The position numbers were made by a program, and so were the translations under genes. From Clostridiales bacterium (GTDB lineage Bacteria > Bacillota > Clostridia > Oscillospirales > Acutalibacteraceae), in assembly GCA_020860025.1 (NCBI GenBank), contig JAJBVC010000120.1, positions 1 to 8,759 of the forward strand: a stretch of DNA of 8,759 bases. The letters run 5' to 3'. Positions within the stretch are counted from its first letter, which is position 1. Each line of letters begins with the position of its first letter. Below are positions 1-6,822 of the stretch, piece after piece. The notes under the pieces are model-generated. The model saw only the letters and a program-made list of their open reading frames with translations. It was not told the origin of the DNA and did not search any database.

Positions 1-18
1 TAGTTAGATTTCTTAAGT

Positions 19-69
19 AATGTACATATTAAAATAATGTACGTATTAAAATAAATATACGTATTAAAA
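19..69. repeat. Three imperfect 17-bp direct repeats
   Basis: Copies begin at about 19, 36 and 54 (spacing 17 and 18 bp). Each carries the core (G/A)TAC(A/G)TATTAAAA. The first two differ at a single base and the third is slightly diverged. The cores contain small palindromes (ATGTACAT, ATACGTAT). They may be iterated protein-binding sites or just drift in AT-rich DNA. They lie upstream of a terminator, so they are not obviously linked to the genes downstream. Confidence 0.5.
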
Positions 70-160
70 ACAATAGGAGCTACGAAGTAATAGAAAAATC
101 AATTTATGAAGGTCAAAAAAAGAGAAAAATGAAAAAATATATTATATCAGTTTGTAGAAA

Positions 161-198
161 AACCCTGTTTTCAAATGAAGGCAGGGTTGATTTTGTTT
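161..198 (+). terminator. Intrinsic terminator of an upstream gene
   Basis: AACCCTG (161-167) pairs with CAGGGTT (182-188). The pairing continues inward to 172/177 with two T-G wobbles, giving a stem of about 12 bp with an AAAT loop. A T-rich stretch (ATTTTGTTT) follows at 190-198. The terminated gene must lie left of the window, because positions 1-160 contain no plausible coding sequence. The T-run makes + strand termination the better reading. Confidence 0.7.
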
Positions 199-275
199 AA
201 TATATTCAAAAAAATTTTTATATCGTATAAATTTTTATATAAGCGTACAAATATCAAAAATCGGATAAAGAATTG

Positions 276-303
276 TTGACATATGTCAGAAATAGTGTAT
301 ACT
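276..303 (+). promoter_or_regulatory. Sigma-A type promoter of the DUF134-pflBA operon
   Basis: A perfect -35 box TTGACA (276-281) and a good -10 box TATACT (298-303) are separated by 16 bp. This places the transcript start near 310 and leaves a leader of about 147 nt before the ATG at 457. No other comparable promoter is visible before pflB, so it is inferred to drive the DUF134 gene, pflB and pflA together. Confidence 0.65.
277..288. promoter_or_regulatory. Perfect 12-bp palindrome over the -35 box (candidate operator)
   Basis: TGACATATGTCA is a perfect inverted repeat and shares five bases with the -35 hexamer. A dimeric repressor bound here would block RNA polymerase. It does not match the Rex consensus. 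The natural candidate ligand is the helix-turn-helix protein encoded by the first gene of this operon, but that pairing is inference from position alone. Confidence 0.5.
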
Positions 304-359
304 AACGGTAGTGAATGAAATATTAAAAATACAAATTTAAACGTCTTGCATTTATCAAA

Positions 360-422
360 TTTTACAGTTTTCAAATTGCTGTAAAAAATCAATATCCGCT
401 CAAAAGCGTTTTGATGATTTTT
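360..422 (+). promoter_or_regulatory. Structured 5' leader of the DUF134 transcript
   Basis: Two hairpins can be drawn. TTTTACAG (360-367) pairs perfectly with CTGTAAAA (379-386) around an 11-nt loop. AAAAATCA (384-391) pairs with TGATTTTT (415-422), enclosing CGCT/AGCG (397-400/405-408). They share bases 384-386 and so partly compete. A third alternative is TCAAAA-GCG-TTTTGA (400-414). No known riboswitch consensus was recognised. The structures could be attenuator-like or chance pairing in AT-rich RNA. Confidence 0.3.
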
Positions 423-456
423 GATAATAATTGCAGACAGAAGGGCGAAGATAAAT

Positions 457-870
457 ATGGCACGACCTAAAAAAAACAGGCTCGTTTGCTCAAAGCCGAA
501 CAACAGCTGTCTCATACCTGCAAAAAAAGCTGCAAAAACAGTGGAAATGACTATTGATGAATATGAAGCCGTAAGGCTGATTGATTATGTCGGACTTACT
601 CAGTTTGAGTGTGCAAAGCAGATGCAGGTTGCACGTTCCACGGTCACATCGGTTTATGACAGTGCAAGGTATAAAATTTCAGATTCACTCATTAACAACA
701 AAGGACTTACCGTTTTAGACGGCGGTGTGCAGGTCTGTCCCAATCATATACGTTGCTGCGGTCATTGTGGCAAAAACAGATGCGGAAGATGCAATCACGG
801 CGAGTGCGAGCGGTGCATAGGAATTTTTCATCCGCCGGGTGAAGAATGTTTTGTTGTCCAATATAATTAG
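457..870 (+). CDS. DUF134 family helix-turn-helix protein with Cys-rich tail
   Basis: This 137-residue protein matches the DUF134 family (PF02001): a short basic N-terminus beginning MARPKK, a conserved segment TIDEYEAVRLIDYVGLTQ, and a sigma-70 region 4-like helix-turn-helix at about residues 46-72. The C-terminal third is cysteine-rich, with nine Cys between residues 94 and 131 (94, 100, 101, 104, 109, 112, 117, 120, 131). Three more are at 11, 18 and 52. The Cys pattern suggests metal or Fe-S binding and hence a sensing role, which is inference. The family is described as predicted DNA-binding proteins and its biology is poorly characterised. The ATG at 457 is preferred over an in-frame TTG at 421 because MARPKK is the family start and a purine-rich AGAAGGG lies just upstream. 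The stop is 48 bp before pflB with no terminator between, so co-transcription with pflBA is likely. Confidence 0.85.
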   Translation: MARPKKNRLVCSKPNNSCLIPAKKAAKTVEMTIDEYEAVRLIDYVGLTQFECAKQMQVARSTVTSVYDSARYKISDSLINNKGLTVLDGGVQVCPNHIRCCGHCGKNRCGRCNHGECERCIGIFHPPGEECFVVQYN

Positions 871-905
871 TTAATTAATAATTATTTATTTATTTTATAG
901 CTTTT

Positions 906-910
906 GGAGG
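906..910 (+). promoter_or_regulatory. Ribosome binding site of pflB
   Basis: GGAGG lies 8 bp before the ATG at 919. It fixes the pflB start there and excludes the in-frame TTG at 904, which overlaps the Shine-Dalgarno sequence itself. Confidence 0.85.
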
Positions 911-918
911 TAAACATT

Positions 919-3147
919 ATGGAAGCTTGGAAAAATTTTAAAGAGGGCGTTTGGTGCGATGAAATCAACGTCAGCAACTTTATTAAGCTTAATTACAAGG
1001 CTTATGACGGCGACGCATCATTTCTTGAAGGCCCGACGGACAGAACTAAGATAGTTCTTGACAAAGTGCAAAAACTCTTGATTAAAGAAAATGAAAACGG
1101 CGGAGTTCTTGATATTGATACAAGCAAGGTTCTTTCAATTCTTTCGCACGATCCCGGATATATTGATAAGGACAGAGATATTATTGTCGGCTTGCAGACA
1201 GATGAACCGCTTAAAAGAGGTGTTTCGCCGTTTGCAGGTTTCAGAAATACTGTTCAGGCTTGCCGTGCTTACGGTTATGAGCTTTCAGATAAAATTAAGG
1301 ACGAGTTCACCTACAGAACAACTCATAATACCGGTGTTTTTCGTGCTTATACAGATACAATGAAAAAGGCTCGCCATGCAGGCATTCTTACAGGTTTGCC
1401 CGACGCTTATGCCCGTGGAAGAATTATTGGTGATTACAGAAGAATCGCTCTTTACGGAATGGATTATCTGATTGAGCAGAAAAAAATTGACAAGAAAAAA
1501 GTAGGCGATGTTGACGTTCTTAACGAGGAAACGATTCATCTTTTGGAAGACCTTTCAAAACAGCTTGACTTTATGAATCAGTTAAAAGGTCTTGCTCTTG
1601 ACTACGGCTATGATATTTCTAAGCCAGCAACTAACGCAAAAGAGGCTATTCAGTGGCTCTATTTCGGCTATCTCGGAGCTGTTAAGGAGCAAAACGGCGC
1701 CGCTAACTCAATCGGCAGAATTGCCGAATTTATCGACTGCTATATCGAAAGAGATATTGAGGCGGGTATTCTTGATGAAAAAGGCGCTCAGGAGCTTATC
1801 GACGACCTTGTTTTAAAACTTCGTATGGTACGTCACCTTCGTACACCTGAATACAATGACCTTTTTGCGGGCGACCCTGTTTGGGTAACGATTGCGCTTG
1901 CAGGCGTTACGGGCGAAGGCAAGTCAATGTGTTCAAAGACTTCATTCAGAGTTCTTCAGACTCTTTATAATCTCGGCCCGTCAGCGGAGCCTAACATTAC
2001 AGTTCTTTGGTCAGAGCATTTGCCTCAGGGATTCAAAGACTTTTGCGCACAGGTTTCAATCGACACTGATTCAATTCAGTATGAAAATGATGATGTTATG
2101 CGCAGAATGTACGGCGACGACTATGCTATTGCCTGCTGTGTATCGGCTATGAAAATGGGTAAGCAAATGCAGTTCTTCGGTGCAAGATGCAACCTTGCAA
2201 AGGTTCTTCTTATGGCTCTTAACGGCGGTAAGGATGAAATCGGCGCAGAGCAGATTGCTCCTGAGGGAGAAGTGTTTGAAGAGGAAGTTCTTGATTATGA
2301 CAAGGTACTTGCCGCATATAAAAAATATCTTGCATGGATGGCGAAACTTTATGTAAACACAATGAATGTTATCCACTATATGCACGATAAATATGCTTAT
2401 GAAAGACTTATGATGTCGCTTCATGATACTGACGTTGAAAGACTTATGGCATTCGGTGTTTCGGGTATGTCTGTTGCTACGGATTCTCTTTCGGCAATTA
2501 AATATGCAAAGGTTACGCCCATAAAAGACGAAAGAGGAATTATTACAGATTTCAAGGTTGAGGGCGATTTCCCGAAATACGGCAACGATGATGACAGAGT
2601 TGACCTTATCGGAAAAGAAATTATTGAATATTTTTATAAGGAACTTTGCAAAACTCCGGCATACCGTGGAGCAAAGCATACGCTTTCAATTCTTACAATT
2701 ACGTCAAATGTAATGTACGGCAAAAAGACAGGCTCAACTCCCGACGGTAGACGTGCCGGCGAACCGTTTGCTCCGGGTGCTAATCCAATGCACGGACGTG
2801 ACAGCGAGGGTGCTCTTGCTTCTCTTAATTCCGTTGCGAAGCTTGATTATGCTTGCTGTCAGGACGGTATTTCAAACACATTTTCAATTACTCCCGATAC
2901 TCTCGGTAAGGATAACGACGAGCGTATAGAGCATCTTACAACTATGCTTGACGGCTATTTTGCGCAAGACGCTCATCATCTTAATGTTAATGTCCTTAAC
3001 AGGGAAAAACTCATTGCCGCTATGAACGACCCGACTCTTTATCCGTCTCTTACAATCCGTGTAAGCGGTTATGCTGTAAACTTTAATAAGCTTACAAGAG
3101 AAAAGCAGGAAGAAGTTATCGCAAGAACTTTCCATACAGCTATGTGA
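919..3147 (+). CDS. pflB: Formate C-acetyltransferase (pyruvate formate-lyase)
   Basis: This cytoplasmic glycyl-radical enzyme converts pyruvate and CoA to acetyl-CoA and formate. At 742 residues it is full length for a PflB. It starts in the canonical way (EAWKNFKEGVWCDEINV). The active-site Cys pair is Cys406-Cys407 in the segment AIACCVSAMK, equivalent to Cys418/419 of the E. coli enzyme. The C-terminal glycyl-radical motif RVSGYAVNF carries Gly717, and the protein ends in the typical RTFHTAM. The adjacent Cys pair and close overall match favour true pyruvate formate-lyase over glycerol/diol dehydratase or choline lyase relatives. pflA follows after 41 bp, so the pair forms an operon. The upstream DUF134 gene is probably in the same transcript. 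No Rex-type operator was found upstream of this operon. All catalytic residues are intact. Confidence 0.97.
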   Translation: MEAWKNFKEGVWCDEINVSNFIKLNYKAYDGDASFLEGPTDRTKIVLDKVQKLLIKENENGGVLDIDTSKVLSILSHDPGYIDKDRDIIVGLQTDEPLKRGVSPFAGFRNTVQACRAYGYELSDKIKDEFTYRTTHNTGVFRAYTDTMKKARHAGILTGLPDAYARGRIIGDYRRIALYGMDYLIEQKKIDKKKVGDVDVLNEETIHLLEDLSKQLDFMNQLKGLALDYGYDISKPATNAKEAIQWLYFGYLGAVKEQNGAANSIGRIAEFIDCYIERDIEAGILDEKGAQELIDDLVLKLRMVRHLRTPEYNDLFAGDPVWVTIALAGVTGEGKSMCSKTSFRVLQTLYNLGPSAEPNITVLWSEHLPQGFKDFCAQVSIDTDSIQYENDDVMRRMYGDDYAIACCVSAMKMGKQMQFFGARCNLAKVLLMALNGGKDEIGAEQIAPEGEVFEEEVLDYDKVLAAYKKYLAWMAKLYVNTMNVIHYMHDKYAYERLMMSLHDTDVERLMAFGVSGMSVATDSLSAIKYAKVTPIKDERGIITDFKVEGDFPKYGNDDDRVDLIGKEIIEYFYKELCKTPAYRGAKHTLSILTITSNVMYGKKTGSTPDGRRAGEPFAPGANPMHGRDSEGALASLNSVAKLDYACCQDGISNTFSITPDTLGKDNDERIEHLTTMLDGYFAQDAHHLNVNVLNREKLIAAMNDPTLYPSLTIRVSGYAVNFNKLTREKQEEVIARTFHTAM

Positions 3148-3188
3148 TTTTAAGCTGTCATTTGTAGTTTGAAAGGCTGTGAAATTCT

Positions 3189-3908
3189 ATGCTTACGGCA
3201 GATATTCATTCGTTTGAATCAATGGCTGCGCTTGACGGCGACGGTATTCGCTATGCGGTTTTCTTTACAGGCTGTCCTTTGCGCTGTGCATATTGCCATA
3301 ATCCCGATACTTGGTTTAGTTCTCAAAATAAATGGTCGTCAGGCGATTTGGTTAAAAAAATCAAGCGCTATAAGCCGTATTTTAAAAACGGCGGCGGAGT
3401 TACGTTCTCCGGCGGAGAACCGCTGCTTAATTCAAAATTTATAATTGAGACGGGAAAACTTTTAAAAGATGAGGGCATTAACTATGCTGTGGATACATCA
3501 GGCAGTGTTGTACTAACCGATGATGTTAAAACAGCTCTTGACGGAGCAGACCTTGTAATTCTTGATGTCAAGTTTTTTGACGAGGGGAATTATAAAAAAT
3601 ATACAGGCGGTGATTTTGAGAATTTTATCAAAATCAGTAAATACTGTTCTGAAAACGGCATAAGAATGTGGCTTCGTACAGTAATAGTTCCAAATATCAA
3701 TGATGATGAAGAAAGTATAAAAAAGTACGCCGATTTTTCAAAACAGTTTAAGTTTGAAAAATATGAACTGCTTGCTTTTCATACAATGGGATTTTTTAAG
3801 TATGATAATCTTAAAATAGAAAATCCGTTAAGGAATACTCCGCCTCTTGATAAAGGTAAACTTGAAGAACTGCAAAAGCTTTTAAACATATATATTAAAA
3901 ACATATAA
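3189..3908 (+). CDS. pflA: Pyruvate formate-lyase activating enzyme (radical SAM)
   Basis: This 239-residue protein is a radical SAM activase. It uses a [4Fe-4S] cluster and S-adenosylmethionine to abstract hydrogen from the PflB glycine (Gly717 here). The cluster motif CxxxCxxC is seen as GCPLRCAYCHNPD with Cys29, Cys33 and Cys36, and the SAM-contacting GGE motif as FSGGEPLL at 75-77. The length is close to E. coli PflA (246) and there is no inserted ferredoxin domain. Ferredoxin inserts are common in activases of other glycyl-radical enzymes, so their absence supports a PFL-specific role. It lies 41 bp after pflB on the same strand. Its ribosome binding site (GAAAGG at 3171-3176) is weaker and about 12 bp from the ATG, which may lower its translation relative to PflB. 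A terminator follows 22 bp after the stop. Confidence 0.95.
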   Translation: MLTADIHSFESMAALDGDGIRYAVFFTGCPLRCAYCHNPDTWFSSQNKWSSGDLVKKIKRYKPYFKNGGGVTFSGGEPLLNSKFIIETGKLLKDEGINYAVDTSGSVVLTDDVKTALDGADLVILDVKFFDEGNYKKYTGGDFENFIKISKYCSENGIRMWLRTVIVPNINDDEESIKKYADFSKQFKFEKYELLAFHTMGFFKYDNLKIENPLRNTPPLDKGKLEELQKLLNIYIKNI

Positions 3909-3930
3909 TTAATATAGCTTTGAGAAAGTT

Positions 3931-3970
3931 GTCCGAATTGTATAAAAAATACAGTTCGGGCTTCTTCTTT
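3931..3970 (+). terminator. Intrinsic terminator after pflA
   Basis: GTCCGAATTGTA (3931-3942) pairs with TACAGTTCGGGC (3950-3961). The stem is 12 bp with two G-T wobbles and a 7-nt A-rich loop, followed by the T-rich TTCTTCTTT. It separates the pfl transcript from the adhE promoter region. Confidence 0.75.
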
Positions 3971-4021
3971 ATCGGACATTTAAATTAAATATTGGCGAGT
4001 ATGTCAATCAGGTACACATTA

Positions 4022-4039
4022 TTGTTAAAAATTTCACAA
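4022..4039. promoter_or_regulatory. Rex-type operator, distal
   Basis: TTGTTAAAAATTTCACAA fits the known Rex pattern TTGT(T/G)AAnnnnTT(A/C)ACAA, with both half-sites intact. Rex is a redox repressor that leaves DNA when NADH rises, and adhE is one of its classic targets in Clostridia. This site is centred about 137 bp upstream of the second one and about 120 bp upstream of the inferred adhE transcript start. Confidence 0.65.
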
Positions 4040-4051
4040 AGTTTCATTATC

Positions 4052-4070
4052 TCACACAAAATTATTGTGA
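4052..4070. promoter_or_regulatory. Inverted repeat between the two Rex-type sites
   Basis: TCACACAAAATTATTGTGA has arms TCACA/TGTGA and an alternative shorter pairing CACAA/TTGTG. The arms are Rex-like half-sites but face outward compared with a normal Rex operator. It is also the reverse of the CRP arrangement. It may be a site for another regulator or a chance symmetry. Confidence 0.3.
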
Positions 4071-4116
4071 TTATTTTGTCATTTTTATATCAAATGCAGA
4101 AATTAAGCAAAAGGTG

Positions 4117-4145
4117 TTGAAAAAAACAAGAAATATTATTATTAT
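4117..4145 (+). promoter_or_regulatory. Promoter of adhE
   Basis: A -35 box TTGAAA (4117-4122) and a -10 box TATTAT (4140-4145) have the ideal 17-bp spacer. The transcript would start near 4152, giving a leader of about 55 nt. The proximal Rex-type site begins about 7 bp downstream of that start, a position suited to repression. The AT-rich surroundings make other -10 choices possible. Confidence 0.55.
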
Positions 4146-4158
4146 ATACAAGGTCACA

Positions 4159-4176
4159 TTGTGAATAAATTAACAA
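4159..4176. promoter_or_regulatory. Rex-type operator, proximal
   Basis: TTGTGAATAAATTAACAA is an 18-bp near-perfect match to the Rex operator, with half-sites TTGTGAA and TTAACAA separated by 4 bp. It sits just downstream of the inferred adhE start of transcription, so Rex binding would block initiation or elongation when NADH is low. Confidence 0.75.
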
Positions 4177-4207
4177 ATTTTTCAATCTATTAAACGGAGG
4201 TTAAGCA

Positions 4208-6805
4208 ATGGAAAGAGAAATTATTGACAGTGTTGAAAAACTTGAAAAGGAACTTGCACGTGTGCGTGCTGCTCAAAAAGAGTTTTCAACCTACACACAG
4301 GAGCAGGTAGATAAAATATTCTTTGCTGCCGCAAAGGCTGCCAATATGGCACGTATTCCTTTGGCAAAAATGGCGGTTGAGGAAACAGGTATGGGAGTTG
4401 TTGAGGATAAAATCATCAAAAACCATTACGCTGCCGAGTATATTTACAACAAATATAAAAATACAAAAACCTGTGGTGTTGTAGAAGAGAATAAGGCATA
4501 CGGCACAATGCGTATTGCAGAGCCGCTCGGTGTAATCGCAGCCGTAATTCCGACGACCAACCCGACATCAACAGCGATTTTCAAAACTCTTATCGCTCTT
4601 AAAACAAGAAACGGTATTATAATCTCTCCTCACCCGAGAGCAAAGAAATCAACTGCAGCCGCTGCTAAAATCGTTCTTGACGCAGCCGTTGAGGCTGGTG
4701 CTCCGGAAGGCATTATTTCGTGGATTGACGCACCGTCTCTCGATATGACAAACCTTGTTATGAAAGAATCTGACATAATTCTTGCAACAGGTGGCCCCGG
4801 TATGGTAAATGCCGCTTATTCAAGCGGTAAGCCGGCTCTCGGTGTCGGCGCAGGAAATACGCCTGCAATTATTGACGAGAGTGCGGACATTCTTAAAGCG
4901 GTCAACTCTATAATTCATTCAAAAACATTTGATAACGGTATGATTTGTGCTTCTGAGCAGTCATGTATTGTTGATAAAAACATTTACAAGACCGTTCGCA
5001 AGGAGTTTGAGGATCGTGGCTGTTATTTCTTAAAGAAAGATGAAATTGATAAGGTACGTAAAACAATCATTATCAACGGTGCTCTTAATGCAAAGATTGT
5101 CGGTCAAAAGCCTGTAACAATCGCAGCACTTGCAGGTGTTAAAGTACCTGAGGAAACAAAAATTCTTATCGGCGAGGTTGAGTCGGTAGACATCAGCGAG
5201 GAATTTGCTCACGAAAAGCTTTCTCCTGTTCTTGCAATGTATAAGAGCGAAAACTTTGAAGACGCTCTTGCAAAGGCTGAACGTCTTATTGCAGACGGCG
5301 GTTACGGTCATACATCGTCAATTTATCTTAATGAAACGACACAGCGTGCAAAGATTGACGAATTTGCGGCACGTATGAAAACCTGCCGTATTCTCGTTAA
5401 TACCCCGTCATCTTTCGGCGGTATCGGTGATCTTTATAACTTTGACCTTGCACCGTCGCTTACACTTGGCTGCGGCTCATGGGGCGGCAACTCTATATCT
5501 GAAAATGTCGGTGTTAAGCATTTACTCAATATAAAGACAGTAGCGGAAAGAAGGGAAAATATGCTTTGGTTCAGAGCGCCTGAAAAGGTTTATATCAAAA
5601 AAGGCTGTCTGCCTGTCGCTCTTGACGAGGTCGGCACAGTTATGGGTAAGAAAAAGGTATTTATTGTTACCGACTCTTTCCTTTATAATAACGGATACAC
5701 AAAGCCGATTACAGATAAGCTCGATTCAATGGGCATCGTTCATTCAACTTATTTCAATGTTGCTCCTGACCCGACGCTTGCCTGTGCAAAAGATGGTGTA
5801 GCTCAGATTAACGCTTTCCAGCCCGATTGTATTATTGCTGTCGGCGGCGGTTCGGCTATGGATGCTGCAAAAATTATGTGGGTACTCTATGAGCATCCCG
5901 AGGTTGATTTCTTTGACCTTGCAATGCGCTTTATGGATATTCGTAAGAGAGTTTATACTTTCCCTAAAATGGGCGAAAAAGCTTACTTTATCGCTGTTCC
6001 AACATCAGCAGGTACAGGTTCTGAGGTTACTCCTTTTGCCGTAATTACAGACGAAAAATCAGGAACAAAATATCCTCTTGCAGATTATCAGCTTATGCCG
6101 AATATGGCAATCGTTGACGCAGATTTCCATATGACAGCGCCAAAGGGACTTACAGCCGCATCAGGTATTGACGCTGTTACTCACGCACTTGAGGCTTATG
6201 CTTCAATGATGGCAACAGAATATACCGATGCTCTTGCTATTGAGGCACTTAAAAATATATTTGAGTATCTTCCGAGAGCATACGATAATGGGCCAAACGA
6301 CCCTGTAGCAAGAGAAAAAATGGCTAATGCCGCAACTATGGCAGGTATGGCATTCGCTAACGCTTTCCTCGGCGTTTGTCACTCAATGGCTCACAAGCTC
6401 GGTGCTTTCCATCATTTGCCGCACGGCGTTGCAAATGCTCTTATGATTAATTACGTTCTTGAGTTTAACGCAGATGAAGCACCTGCAAAGATGGGTACTT
6501 TCAGTCAGTATGATTATCCCAAGACGCTTTCACGTTACGCTGAAGTTGCCGACGCTCTCGGCATTAAGGGCAGAAATGACAAAGAAAAGCTCAAAGGTCT
6601 TATGAAGAAAATTGAAGATCTTAAGGAATACTGCGGTATCAAAAAGTGCATCAAGGATTACGGCGTTGATGAAAAATACTTCCTTGATACTCTTGATGAT
6701 ATGGTTGAACAGGCATTTGACGACCAATGCACAGGCGCAAATCCACGTCTTCCTCTTATGAGCGAGATTAAGGATATGTACCTTAGAGCATACTATGGCA
6801 AGTAA
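4208..6805 (+). CDS. adhE: Bifunctional acetaldehyde-CoA/alcohol dehydrogenase
   Basis: This 865-residue fusion reduces acetyl-CoA to acetaldehyde and then to ethanol, oxidising two NADH. The family forms cytoplasmic filaments (spirosomes). The N-terminal CoA-acylating aldehyde dehydrogenase domain (about 1-440) has its catalytic Cys247 in DNGMICASEQS. The C-terminal iron-dependent alcohol dehydrogenase domain (about 450-865) has the NAD-binding loop GGGSAMDAAK at 546-555. The iron ligands correspond to Asp655, His659, His725 and His739, seen as GIDAVTHALEAY, CHSMAHKLG and PHGVANAL. Length and domain order match E. coli and clostridial AdhE, and all key residues are intact. The start is fixed by GGAGG at 4196-4200, 7 bp before the ATG. 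It has its own promoter and two Rex-type operators. Together with PflB upstream it forms a pyruvate-to-ethanol route. Confidence 0.97.
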   Translation: MEREIIDSVEKLEKELARVRAAQKEFSTYTQEQVDKIFFAAAKAANMARIPLAKMAVEETGMGVVEDKIIKNHYAAEYIYNKYKNTKTCGVVEENKAYGTMRIAEPLGVIAAVIPTTNPTSTAIFKTLIALKTRNGIIISPHPRAKKSTAAAAKIVLDAAVEAGAPEGIISWIDAPSLDMTNLVMKESDIILATGGPGMVNAAYSSGKPALGVGAGNTPAIIDESADILKAVNSIIHSKTFDNGMICASEQSCIVDKNIYKTVRKEFEDRGCYFLKKDEIDKVRKTIIINGALNAKIVGQKPVTIAALAGVKVPEETKILIGEVESVDISEEFAHEKLSPVLAMYKSENFEDALAKAERLIADGGYGHTSSIYLNETTQRAKIDEFAARMKTCRILVNTPSSFGGIGDLYNFDLAPSLTLGCGSWGGNSISENVGVKHLLNIKTVAERRENMLWFRAPEKVYIKKGCLPVALDEVGTVMGKKKVFIVTDSFLYNNGYTKPITDKLDSMGIVHSTYFNVAPDPTLACAKDGVAQINAFQPDCIIAVGGGSAMDAAKIMWVLYEHPEVDFFDLAMRFMDIRKRVYTFPKMGEKAYFIAVPTSAGTGSEVTPFAVITDEKSGTKYPLADYQLMPNMAIVDADFHMTAPKGLTAASGIDAVTHALEAYASMMATEYTDALAIEALKNIFEYLPRAYDNGPNDPVAREKMANAATMAGMAFANAFLGVCHSMAHKLGAFHHLPHGVANALMINYVLEFNADEAPAKMGTFSQYDYPKTLSRYAEVADALGIKGRNDKEKLKGLMKKIEDLKEYCGIKKCIKDYGVDEKYFLDTLDDMVEQAFDDQCTGANPRLPLMSEIKDMYLRAYYGK

Positions 6806-6822
6806 TATAAAGGTTTTGCACC

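Larger units (their letters stand above)
1..456. other. AT-rich intergenic region, no gene
   Basis: No coding sequence is supported here. The content is the direct repeats, a terminator, the promoter with palindrome, and the folded leader, each listed separately. In addition, a 12-bp direct repeat AAATTTTTATAT occurs at 212-223 and 229-240 (period 17). It lies just upstream of the promoter, where A/T tracts could act as an UP element or bent DNA. Confidence 0.6.
3909..4207. other. Regulatory intergenic region between pflA and adhE
   Basis: These 299 bases contain no gene. In order they hold the pflA terminator, the distal Rex-type operator, an outward-facing inverted repeat, the adhE promoter, the proximal Rex-type operator and the adhE ribosome binding site. 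The stretch 3978-4021 holds nothing I can assign. Confidence 0.7.

Noticed and set aside
19..69. CRISPR array
   Set aside because: The units are 17 bp and adjoin one another without unique spacers.
129..200. A 23-codon reading frame starting ATGAAAAAATAT
   Set aside because: It runs through the terminator hairpin, lacks a clear ribosome binding site and has no recognisable product.
171..515. A 114-residue minus-strand reading frame
   Set aside because: It overlaps the terminator, promoter and start of the DUF134 gene on the opposite strand. Its composition is that of translated AT-rich DNA, with no known motif.
300..918. ZTP (pfl motif) riboswitch, often found upstream of pfl-type genes
   Set aside because: The conserved CUGGGC-type pseudoknot and purine-rich core are not present in the leader or before pflB.
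2071..2679. A 202-residue minus-strand reading frame inside pflB
   Set aside because: It lies entirely antisense to an intact, highly conserved gene. Its Cys/His/Ile-rich sequence matches no family I know.
3169..3444. A + strand reading frame overlapping the start of pflA
   Set aside because: It is in a different frame from the radical SAM protein, which is unambiguous, and carries no motif of its own.
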